DNA of 57,175 bases from DAOVRD01 sp964521715 (GTDB taxonomy: Bacteria; Planctomycetota; Brocadiia; SM23-32): NCBI GenBank assembly GCA_964521715.1, contig CAZFSS010000027.1, forward strand, positions 1 to 57,175, written 5' to 3'. Below are positions 25,865 through 32,812 of this stretch, piece by piece. Each line of letters starts with the position of its first letter. Within the stretch, counting starts at the first letter, position 1. Both the position numbers and the translations under genes were made by a program. A model generated the notes under the pieces. It was not told the origin of the DNA and searched no databases. It saw only the letters and a list, made by a program, of their open reading frames with translations.

Positions 25865-26665
25865 CTACGGGAGGTAGCCAACGGGATTCACCGGGCGCTC
25901 GTTGAGGAAGAGCCGGAACGCCAGCACGGGACGGTCAGCGGCGCCGGAGGAGCCGACCGTGCCTATGGCCTCGCCGCGTGCCACGCGGCTGCCCTTCGAC
26001 GTGAGGATCAGGTCCAGGTGCGCGTACCAGCTCACCATGTTGCCCGAATGGACAATGGCGACGACGTTCCCCCAGGCGGACGGCGCCGAGGAGTCCGCGC
26101 GCACGCACGTGATTACGGTGCCGTCGGCCACCGCGCACACCTCCGTGCCGGCCGGCGCCGCCACGGCTATGCCCGGCTCGGCCAGGCCGCGGACCTCGTC
26201 GCCGTAGCCCTGCACGAGCGTGCCTGCCGTCGGCCACCAGAAACGCGCCGACGGATTGCCCCGATGCAGATCCGCCTGAGAGACGTGCCGCCGGGGCGCC
26301 CCTGTCTCGGGGCTCGGCTCGGGCGGGGAGATGGGGGGCGGCTCCACCCCCTCGCCGCGCGGCACGAGGAGCACCTTGCCCACCTTCAGGTCGGTCACGT
26401 CCCTTATGCCGTTAGCGCCTGCGATCTGCTGCCACGGCACGCCGAATCTCTGCCCCAGCCCGTACAGCGTGTCACCGCGCTGCACTTCGTAAAGGAAATA
26501 GCCCCGTGCGGCAAACGCCTCGACGGGACCCGCGGCGGGCGACGGCTCGGGTCGGGCCGCGGCGGTGCTGCATCCGGCCAGGCCGATCAGCACCAGGACC
26601 AACGCCTGACGCCAGGAGGCCGTCGGCCGGCTCCCGGCACGTGTGTGGGTCCGTCTCCCCGGCAT
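25865..26665 (-). CDS. LysM lipoprotein with degenerate M23 (LytM) domain
   Basis: 266 residues from the ATG at 26665 (AGGAAAGGG directly upstream). A lipobox LIGLAGC is followed by a LysM domain (about 50-100; YEVQRGDTLYGLGQRFGVPW) and a C-terminal M23 fold (about 140-266). The M23 metal ligands are gone: the usual HxxxD is EPGIAVAAPAGT, and HLHFE is VLAFR, while the non-ligand YAHLD survives. It cannot be a normal zinc endopeptidase. NlpD and EnvC are known LytM proteins of this kind that activate cell-wall amidases, so this is the likely role, at the division site or envelope. It follows rpiB by 150 bases. Confidence 0.85.
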   Translation of the reverse strand: MPGRRTHTRAGSRPTASWRQALVLVLIGLAGCSTAAARPEPSPAAGPVEAFAARGYFLYEVQRGDTLYGLGQRFGVPWQQIAGANGIRDVTDLKVGKVLLVPRGEGVEPPPISPPEPSPETGAPRRHVSQADLHRGNPSARFWWPTAGTLVQGYGDEVRGLAEPGIAVAAPAGTEVCAVADGTVITCVRADSSAPSAWGNVVAIVHSGNMVSWYAHLDLILTSKGSRVARGEAIGTVGSSGAADRPVLAFRLFLNERPVNPVGYLP

Positions 26666-26815
26666 CCCTTTCCTATCCGAGCGAGCATCCGCGGCCGTTC
26701 CTGCCAAAGGCGGCCGATTATACCCGATGGGTGCCGCAGGGCTCGCGGGCGGAAGCACCGCGCCTCCCGGCGCCTGGGCTGCGCAGGAAGGCAGCACGGC
26801 GCTCGTCGGCGCAGC

Positions 26816-27346
26816 TCAGGCTCCTTCTCGCGGCTTGCGGGCCGGGCGGGACGGCCCTTTCCCCTCGTCGCGGCTGCCCTCCATGCCCGTGATGTACTCG
26901 TTGCGGCGGGCGTACTTGCCGCCCTCAAAAACAGCGCCGAAGAAAGCGTCCAGGCGCTTGCGCACATCCTCGAAGTCCATCGTCCTGCCGCCGAAGACCA
27001 GCACGTTCGCGTCGTTATGACGCCGCGCGTACTCGGCCGCCTGCTCGTCATAGAGGAGCGCGGCCCGCACGCCCCGCACCTTGTTGGCCGTTATGCTCAT
27101 CCCGAGGCCGGTGCCGCACATCAGTATCCCATAGGTGCCCTTTCGTTCGGCAACGGCCCTGCCGACGCTCTCCGCAACGGGCGCGAAGTCTATCGCCTCC
27201 TGGAACTGCTCGACGTAATCCTCGACTTCGTTGCCCTTCTCGGCGAGGTACTTCTTCACCTTCTCCTTGAGGGCATATCCGGCATGGTCGCTGCCGATGA
27301 TGAACTTCTGGTCGGTAGGCGGACCGGGACGTCTCTTGGCAGTCAT
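26816..27346 (-). CDS. rpiB: Ribose-5-phosphate isomerase B
   Basis: 176 residues; the ATG at 27346 has GAGGGAG upstream. RpiB interconverts ribose-5-phosphate and ribulose-5-phosphate in the pentose phosphate pathway. The family blocks are clear: IGSDHAGYALKEKV near residue 17, the catalytic Cys in LMCGTGLGMSITANK, and GVRAALLYDEQAAEYAR, HNDANVLVFGGR. The C-terminal 35 residues (GMEGSRDEGKGPSRPARKP) extend beyond the family norm and look disordered. It sits 51 bases after the HEAT lipoprotein gene, in the same direction. Confidence 0.95.
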   Translation of the reverse strand: MTAKRRPGPPTDQKFIIGSDHAGYALKEKVKKYLAEKGNEVEDYVEQFQEAIDFAPVAESVGRAVAERKGTYGILMCGTGLGMSITANKVRGVRAALLYDEQAAEYARRHNDANVLVFGGRTMDFEDVRKRLDAFFGAVFEGGKYARRNEYITGMEGSRDEGKGPSRPARKPREGA

Positions 27347-27397
27347 TTCTCCCTCGCCGGCTGACGGGTGGCGTGGGTTCTCGCCGCGACCGGCTCG

Positions 27398-29398
27398 CTA
27401 TCCGCCGATCCTGGCATGGAGCTCCGCAATCCGGGCGGCCAGCGCCTGCGCGGGCTGCTCTCCGGCGGCCTCAGTCAGCGACTCGAGAAGCTGGCCCGCC
27501 AGCGCGCGCTCACCGGAGTCGACCAGGAGCCCGACGCTATCGAGGGCAAGCTCCATCATCGCCGCCTTCTCTTCGGGCCTGGCGGCGGCCAGCCACTCCT
27601 GCACCGCCGGCACGACCCGCTGGGGCTGCGCAGCGCGCAACCAGCATGCCACCAGCTCTCGCCTGACCTCGGCCGAACCGCCCATCAGCTCGTCCAGGTG
27701 CTCGTAGGCGTCGGCGGCTGCGGCGAAATCCGCCTGCTTCTTCAGGACGTCGGCCAGTTGCCGGTACGTCTCGACGATCCGGCCTTTCATGTCTTCCTGG
27801 CCCTTGAACTGCTCGATGACGCGCTCCAGGACGCGCCCGGCCGGGTCGAGCAGGTCGCGCTCCTGGAAGGCGTCCGCGACGACTTTCATCCGCTCGTAGG
27901 TGTCTGTCGCGAGGGCGAGCAGAGCGTTGACGGCTTTCTGGCGGACGCGCTCGTTCTGGTCGCCCAGGGCCGCCCGCAGGGCGAGCACGCTGGCCGGCTG
28001 GCTGAGCTCGCCCAGGGCGCTGGCAGCGATCTCCCGCACCCGGGCGCTGGGGTCCTTCTGGAGGCGCTCGGCAATCAGCGGCGCCGCCTGCGTGGCGCCA
28101 AGCTTGCGCAGGCCCTCGACGGCGAACCAGCGCACGTTCTCCGCAACGTCGCCCAGCGCCGCCGACAGGGCAGGAATCGAACTGGCCGACCCGACCTTGC
28201 CGAGCGCATTGGCGGCCGCCTCCCGCACCTCGGCGCTCTCAGAGGCAGCCAGCAGCTCCTCCACACGGCTGACGGCCGCCTGTCCGGCCGTGGCTTCCAG
28301 CGCGCCGACGGCGGTCGTCAGTACCTGCGGATCCTCGTCCCTGAGCGCCATGCGGACCAGTTCGTCCCTCGCGGCGCCCTGCAGGTTCACGACGAAGGCG
28401 ATGACATTGCGCCGGACTTCTGCGGATGGATCCCCAAGGGCCTGACGGAGCGCGGCAAGCTCCTCCTCGCCGATCTTCAGGCCGTTGAGCTTCTCCTTCG
28501 GCAGCGCGGCCAGTCGGAGCGAGCCGTACTCCCTGACCACATCATGCGTGCTGCTCAGGGATTCGACGAGCAGCTTGGGCGTCTCGTCCCTGAACGCCCG
28601 GACCAGTTTCATCAGCTCATCGTGCTGCGCCTGCAGGTCGTCGAGCTGACGGGAGCGCGTATCCAGGTCCTGCGAGAGCGCGCGCAGGTGCTCTTCCAAG
28701 ACGTCCTCCCGCGTCCTGTGCGAGTTGGCGCTCCACCATTCCTGCCACTGCCCGACGTCCAGAGGCAACTGGCGACGGGATATCTTGCGCAGCGCCTGCC
28801 AGGCCGCCACGCGCGTGGGCTCGTCTTCGCTCCGCAGCGCCGCCAGCATCGTGGGCACGGCCCCAACGGCCAGTCCCTCGCCGAGCGCCCCCAGCAGCAG
28901 CTGCCGCTGCTGGCTGGTCGTCTCCTCGCCCGCGATCAACTCGGTGAGGGCCTCCGTCTCCTCAGGCAGCGTGAACCTGGCCAGTGCAGCCGCCGCCTCC
29001 TGCCCCACGCTCGGATCGGGATCCTCAACGGCCGACAGGATGGCCTCGAAGCACCGGTGGTCAACGGTGAAGGCCGCCGCCCGGATCATGCTGATGCGGA
29101 CGGCAGGATCTTCGGCACGCTGTATCCGCGCCAGCACAGCCTGCAGCGCCGGCGCGTAATCGAGCGAGAGCAGCACGAGCGCCGCCCGCTCCCGCACGCT
29201 CGCATCGGGGGAGCTCAGGCCCCCCTCCAGCTGGGCGTAGAGCGCCTGCTCCTGCGGCACTTGCCCGCCCTGCCCCAGCTCGGCGGAAGGGGGCGGCCGG
29301 ACTATCTGGCACCCCCACGCCAGCGCAAGGACGGCCAGCAGCAGCCTCACAAGCCACTGCTGTCCGGCCGCAAGCTGCTGCTTCGCATCCCCTTGCAT
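27398..29398 (-). CDS. HEAT-repeat lipoprotein with TPR-like end
   Basis: 666 residues; the ATG at 29398 has GGAGGCGGG upstream. The N-terminus is a lipoprotein signal (LLLAVLALAWGCQIV). About residues 45-200 and 330-510 are PBS-lyase/HEAT-type repeats (SSPDASVRERAALVLLSL, DPSAEVRRNVIAFVVNL, SAEVREAAANALGKVG, DPSARVREIAASALGEL) separated by a coiled-coil region (LSQDLDTRSRQLDDLQAQ). The C-terminal 150 residues look like TPRs (AAAADAYEHLDELM). Such solenoids bind partners; the target is not known. It heads the rpiB transcription unit and shares a divergent promoter region with the DUF3108 gene. Confidence 0.8.
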   Translation of the reverse strand: MQGDAKQQLAAGQQWLVRLLLAVLALAWGCQIVRPPPSAELGQGGQVPQEQALYAQLEGGLSSPDASVRERAALVLLSLDYAPALQAVLARIQRAEDPAVRISMIRAAAFTVDHRCFEAILSAVEDPDPSVGQEAAAALARFTLPEETEALTELIAGEETTSQQRQLLLGALGEGLAVGAVPTMLAALRSEDEPTRVAAWQALRKISRRQLPLDVGQWQEWWSANSHRTREDVLEEHLRALSQDLDTRSRQLDDLQAQHDELMKLVRAFRDETPKLLVESLSSTHDVVREYGSLRLAALPKEKLNGLKIGEEELAALRQALGDPSAEVRRNVIAFVVNLQGAARDELVRMALRDEDPQVLTTAVGALEATAGQAAVSRVEELLAASESAEVREAAANALGKVGSASSIPALSAALGDVAENVRWFAVEGLRKLGATQAAPLIAERLQKDPSARVREIAASALGELSQPASVLALRAALGDQNERVRQKAVNALLALATDTYERMKVVADAFQERDLLDPAGRVLERVIEQFKGQEDMKGRIVETYRQLADVLKKQADFAAAADAYEHLDELMGGSAEVRRELVACWLRAAQPQRVVPAVQEWLAAARPEEKAAMMELALDSVGLLVDSGERALAGQLLESLTEAAGEQPAQALAARIAELHARIGG

Positions 29399-29442
29399 CC
29401 CGCCTCCGCAGCGCTCAGGCCGAGGTTAGTGGACAAGTGCCA

Positions 29443-29471
29443 ATGTTACCGCATGACCCGCGCAAGTTCAA
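29443..29471 (-). promoter_or_regulatory. Promoter of the HEAT lipoprotein gene
   Basis: On the minus strand TTGAAC, 17 bases, TAACAT, about 45 bases upstream of the ATG at 29398. Confidence 0.55.
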
Positions 29472-29532
29472 TCTGCCGCGCCGCACGTGGCGCTGATGAG
29501 CGCCTCGATGACCGCCCGCCCCCGGCCATGCG

Positions 29533-29562
29533 TTGATAGTCCAGGCTTACAAACCCTATAAT
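29533..29562 (+). promoter_or_regulatory. Promoter of the DUF3108 gene
   Basis: TTGATA, 18 bases, TATAAT, about 65 bases before the GTG start at 29627. Confidence 0.65.
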
Positions 29563-29626
29563 CCGGCGTCATGCCCTCAGGAGGCGGGCGCCCCGGCCTT
29601 GCGGAGGGCCGCGACGGGAGCAACCA

Positions 29627-30493
29627 GTGACCGCATGGCAGAAAGCGGCGTTCGCGGCGGGCGTGCTGGCGGCCGTCATCGGCGCGGCGGCCGTCCTCAC
29701 GCGGCCTTTCCCTTTCCCATCCGGCAGAGCCGGCGGCGCGGCGCCGCCCGTCCTGCTGCCCCGGCTCCAGCAGCTCCTTGACGAGAGGGGGGAGGAGCTG
29801 GAGTACCGCATCGACATCAACGGGGTGCCGGCCGGGTCGCTGCGGTCGGTCGTGCGCTCCGATCAGCGTGAGGGGGGCCGCTGCCTCGTGTTCGACTACA
29901 CGATCCAATCCGGCGCCGCGCTGGACAGGATATGGCCCTTCGGCGCCAGCGGCCGGACTGTGATGAACCCCCTCACGTTCCTGCCGCAGACGTCCGAGTC
30001 GACCACCCGCAGCGGCGACCGCGAAAAGAAGGTTACGACGACGTTCGACCGCCAGAGCGGGATCGCGACCGTGACGGCCTGGGACTCCGACGATGACGAG
30101 ACGAAGCGCAAGGAGGTGCGCTTCGACCTGGGCCTGGACGTCCCGGCGGCCTTCCTGTTCATGAGGGTCTCAAAGATGCCTCTCGGAAGCCCGCGGAAGC
30201 TGACGGTGCTGAAAGGGGACGATCGGTACGAGGCGACGTTCACGGCCGTGGGCACGGGAACCGCGACGCTGGAGGCCGGGACGTTCGCGGCGATCGAGGT
30301 CGACGTCAGCATCCGCAAGCTGGAGGACGAGGCCGGGCAAGAGGAGGCGTCCGCCAAGGGCCGTCGGAACGCGCGCGTCTGGCTGTCCGAGGAGCTGCGC
30401 GTGCCGTTGAGGTTTGAGTGTGCGATCCTGGCGGGCCGCATCGAGGCGGAGCTGGTCGGGCCGCCGGCGGCATTCGCGGAACTGGGACAGTGA
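29627..30493 (+). CDS. DUF3108-like exported protein
   Basis: 288 residues, GTG start at 29627 with GGGAG seven bases upstream. A signal anchor (AAFAAGVLAAVIGAAAVLT) precedes a single beta-rich domain containing LEYRIDINGVPAGSLRSVV, TTTFDRQSGIATVTAWDSDD, PAAFLFMRVSKMPLGSPRKL, DDRYEATFTAVGTGTATLEAG and a final WLSEELRVPLRFE. This order (start with Y-x-I-x-hydrophobic-G-x-x-x-G, end with W-x-S-D/E-x-x-x-x-P-L-R) fits DUF3108, which folds like outer-membrane lipoprotein carriers and may bind lipids. It stands alone just before the CRISPR array. Confidence 0.75.
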   Translation: MTAWQKAAFAAGVLAAVIGAAAVLTRPFPFPSGRAGGAAPPVLLPRLQQLLDERGEELEYRIDINGVPAGSLRSVVRSDQREGGRCLVFDYTIQSGAALDRIWPFGASGRTVMNPLTFLPQTSESTTRSGDREKKVTTTFDRQSGIATVTAWDSDDDETKRKEVRFDLGLDVPAAFLFMRVSKMPLGSPRKLTVLKGDDRYEATFTAVGTGTATLEAGTFAAIEVDVSIRKLEDEAGQEEASAKGRRNARVWLSEELRVPLRFECAILAGRIEAELVGPPAAFAELGQ

Positions 30494-30539
30494 CACTTTG
30501 CGCCCCGCCCCGGTCGCGAGAACGCTCCGCCTTGCGTAC

Positions 30540-30696
30540 GGGGAGCAACGCACCCTGCTTGCCACTGGCAACGCCGTGCTGCGCAGTGACAATACCATGC
30601 TGGCCACTGGCCACACCGGCCTCCCACTGCCAACACCGTGCTGGCCACTGCCCGAGCCGTGCTGGCCACCGGCCACTGGCAACAGACCACTGCCGT
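30540..30696. repeat. Short imperfect direct repeats left of the CRISPR array
   Basis: About 155 bases rich in variants of GTGCTGGCCACTG: 30597-30610, 30637-30650 and 30658-30672, plus CCACTGGCAAC at 30562-30572 and 30673-30683. It touches the degenerate first CRISPR repeat. It might be the array flank or leader-like DNA; I see no reading frame. Confidence 0.5.
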
Positions 30697-31523
30697 GTGG
30701 TGGCTTGACGGGAATCGCCGCTCAGGTACACTCCAACCTGCGCCCGAGCCGCTGCCCCCCAAGCTGTGGCTTGACGGGAATCGCCGCTCAGGTACACTCG
30801 CGGACCTCAAAGGAACGTGTCTAGACCCGCTGTGGCTTGACGGGAATCGCCGCTCAGGTACACTATCCCGGCGCCGTTCCATATACGAGCCGTGGCTGTG
30901 GCTTGACGGGAATCGCCGCTCAGGTACACTACTGGTAGATACGGGTGTGCTCGCATTTATGCTGTGGCTTGACGGGAATCGCCGCTCAGGTACACTGCGT
31001 CAACTTGCGACGAGCGAGTGAACTGGGCTGTGGCTTGACGGGAATCGCCGCTCAGGTACACTCCCGAGCGGCCGTGGGCGCGAAGCAGGGCCGCTGTGGC
31101 TTGACGGGAATCGCCGCTCAGGTACACTAACCCAGTCCGGCTGGATTGGCGTGGCCAGGCTGTGGCTTGACGGGAATCGCCGCTCAGGTACACTCCTTGA
31201 CTCGGACACCACCCTCGTCAGCGCGCTGTGGCTTGACGGGAATCGCCGCTCAGGTACACTATCGCCGAGGTCCTCCACGTCCAGCCAAGGCTGTGGCTTG
31301 ACGGGAATCGCCGCTCAGGTACACTCATTGCGCGAGGTTATCAGCGACAACCCCTGCTGTGGCTTGACGGGAATCGCCGCTCAGGTACACTGCCTACGCC
31401 GAACGCATGCGCCAGCTCCTCGCTGTGGCTTGACGGGAATCGCCGCTCAGGTACACTCGGCGCGGATCAGCAGCAGGGCGTTGTTGGGCTGTGGCTTGAC
31501 GGGAATCGCCGCTCAGGTACACT
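30697..31523 (+). CRISPR. Type II-C CRISPR array, 13 repeats, 12 spacers
   Basis: 36-bp repeats start at 30697, 30763, 30829, 30895, 30961, 31027, 31093, 31159, 31225, 31290, 31356, 31422 and 31488. Spacers are 30 bases except the ninth (31261-31289, 29). Repeats two to thirteen are identical (start GCTGTGGCTTGACGG, end CTCAGGTACACT); the first differs at its second and third base. Orientation: the tracrRNA anti-repeat at 35981 is complementary to the plus-strand repeat, and the repeat ends in a -10-like box as in other type II-C repeats. The promoter TTGACG (repeat bases 9-14), 16 bases, TACACT (31-36) is present in all thirteen copies, so each spacer can be transcribed on its own. The array follows cas2 by about 50 bases. 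Confidence 0.98.
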
Positions 31524-31524
31524 T

Positions 31525-31560
31525 GAACCCCACGTAAGTCCCCGGGCTTACGTGGGGTTC
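31525..31560. terminator. Strong hairpin between CRISPR array and cas2
   Basis: Perfect 14-base inverted repeat GAACCCCACGTAAG/CTTACGTGGGGTTC around an 8-base loop, one base after the last repeat and 14 bases from the cas2 stop. It probably ends array and cas transcripts in both directions. Confidence 0.7.
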
Positions 31561-31574
31561 GGTCATTTTCCCGC

Positions 31575-31919
31575 TCAGAAAAGCTCGACCTGCCGGGGCG
31601 GTTTCTCCGCCTCCTGCTCGGTTCCTCCCAGGATCACCTCCATCTTGGCGAACTGCCGGTCGGTCACCGAGAGGAACCGCACGTGTCCCTCGGGAGGGAC
31701 GCAGGCGCGCAGCGCGCTGCGGTGGGCTTCAGCGGCCTCTTCGCTGGGGAAGAAGCGGGCGTAGACGGAGTACTGGACCCTGCTGAAACCTGCCCGGAGC
31801 AGGGCCTTGCGGAACGAAGCGTAGCGCTTGCGCGCGCGGCGCGAGTCCACGGGCAGGTCGAACATGGCGAAGAGCCACATGGAGCGGTATTTCGATAGAT
31901 GGGGCCGTGATTCGGTCAT
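31575..31919 (-). CDS. cas2: Cas2 CRISPR adaptation endonuclease-family protein
   Basis: 114 residues from the ATG at 31919, which overlaps the cas1 stop as ATGA. Reads MWLFAMFDLPVDSRRARKRY, with Asp at the end of the first beta strand (residue 20) as in all Cas2 proteins, followed by the FRKALLRAGFSRVQYSVYAR block of subtype II Cas2 and VRFLSVTDRQF. Cas2 dimers hold two Cas1 dimers together for spacer integration. The C-terminus is Glu/Pro-rich (EQEAEKPPRQVELF), as in many II-C Cas2 proteins. Coupled with cas1 and cas9 in one operon. Confidence 0.96.
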   Translation of the reverse strand: MTESRPHLSKYRSMWLFAMFDLPVDSRRARKRYASFRKALLRAGFSRVQYSVYARFFPSEEAAEAHRSALRACVPPEGHVRFLSVTDRQFAKMEVILGGTEQEAEKPPRQVELF

Positions 31920-32812
31920 AGGCTGACGTCGGGCAGTGCAAGGCCCTTGCGTTTGCCTTCGAAGGCGGCCGCCAGGGAGGCGGCGGCCCGGCTTACGGCG
32001 TCGAAGAGGGTCCGCCGCTCGCCTTCCACCGTCAGCCGCCCGGTGAGGGCCGCCAGCAGGAAGGCTTTCGCCTCCCTGTCGAGGGGCGCGGAGGGACCGT
32101 GCTTGTCGACCCAACGGGCAACGGCTTCGTCGACGAGGGGGCGGAAGGGCTCCATCAGGTCGTCGGCCAGGCAGAAGGCGTCGTAGCGGTTGTGGTGGTG
32201 TATGCCGAGCGAGGGATGGAGTCCGCTGGCGCAGATAGCGCGCCCGACGATGGCGCGCAGGACGGCGTAGCCGTAATTGAGGTGGCGGTTCTGATCGTCG
32301 GCGTCCCTGCTGCGAGCGAAGGGGCGGTTGCCGAAGAGGGCGGCCCAGTATCGCTGCGATGCCCGGGCCTCAACGTTCTGCGGGTCGCCCGAGCGGACCT
32401 GGCGGGCCAGCCGCAGCAGGCCGTCGTCGCCCCCGCGCAGGCGCTCCAGCAGGCGGCCCTGGGCGCGTATCTTGGCCTTCACGATCTGCTGCCAGAGGCG
32501 CTTCTTGAGCGGCAGAGGGGCGGCGGCCTGTGCGGCAAAGCGCTCGGCCTGGACGTGGTGTCCGCCGAGGGGAAGCATCATCCCCACGGGCATGTGCCGG
32601 CCGTCGCAGGCGACGAAGGCGCCGCCCGCTCCCGCGAGCCCTGCAAGCACTGCCTGCGTGAAAGACACACAGGGGTGCGAGACGACGAGCACGCCCACCT
32701 CATCCAGCGGGACGGTGAAGCGGTCCGCTTCGTCGCGTTCGACGACCAGGAGGGCGTTCTCGACGCGCAAGCGCGCCGCTCCCTCGGACAGGTCAATGAT
32801 GCGTTCAATCAT
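31916..32812 (-). CDS. cas1: Cas1 CRISPR adaptation integrase
   Basis: 298 residues; the ATG at 32812 overlaps the cas9 stop by eight bases. Cas1 integrates new spacers as a complex with Cas2. The beta-rich N-terminus (LRVENALLVVERDE, VGVLVVSHPCVSFTQAVL) is followed by the helical catalytic domain, where the metal ligands are Glu in NVEARASQRYW, His in GLHPSLGIHH and Asp/Glu in FCLADDLMEPFRP. All are kept, and the length matches type II Cas1. It looks functional even though cas9 is frameshifted. Confidence 0.97.
   Translation of the reverse strand: MIERIIDLSEGAARLRVENALLVVERDEADRFTVPLDEVGVLVVSHPCVSFTQAVLAGLAGAGGAFVACDGRHMPVGMMLPLGGHHVQAERFAAQAAAPLPLKKRLWQQIVKAKIRAQGRLLERLRGGDDGLLRLARQVRSGDPQNVEARASQRYWAALFGNRPFARSRDADDQNRHLNYGYAVLRAIVGRAICASGLHPSLGIHHHNRYDAFCLADDLMEPFRPLVDEAVARWVDKHGPSAPLDREAKAFLLAALTGRLTVEGERRTLFDAVSRAAASLAAAFEGKRKGLALPDVSL

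Noticed and set aside
27368..29536. 722-codon plus-strand frame through the HEAT lipoprotein gene
   Set aside because: Antisense shadow with no start context and low-complexity Arg/Leu/Gly sequence.
30638..31537. Frames through the CRISPR array on both strands (repeating LDGNRRSGTL or VPERRFPSSH peptides)
   Set aside because: They arise only because the repeats lack stops; a repeated peptide is a byproduct of the 66-base period (22 codons).
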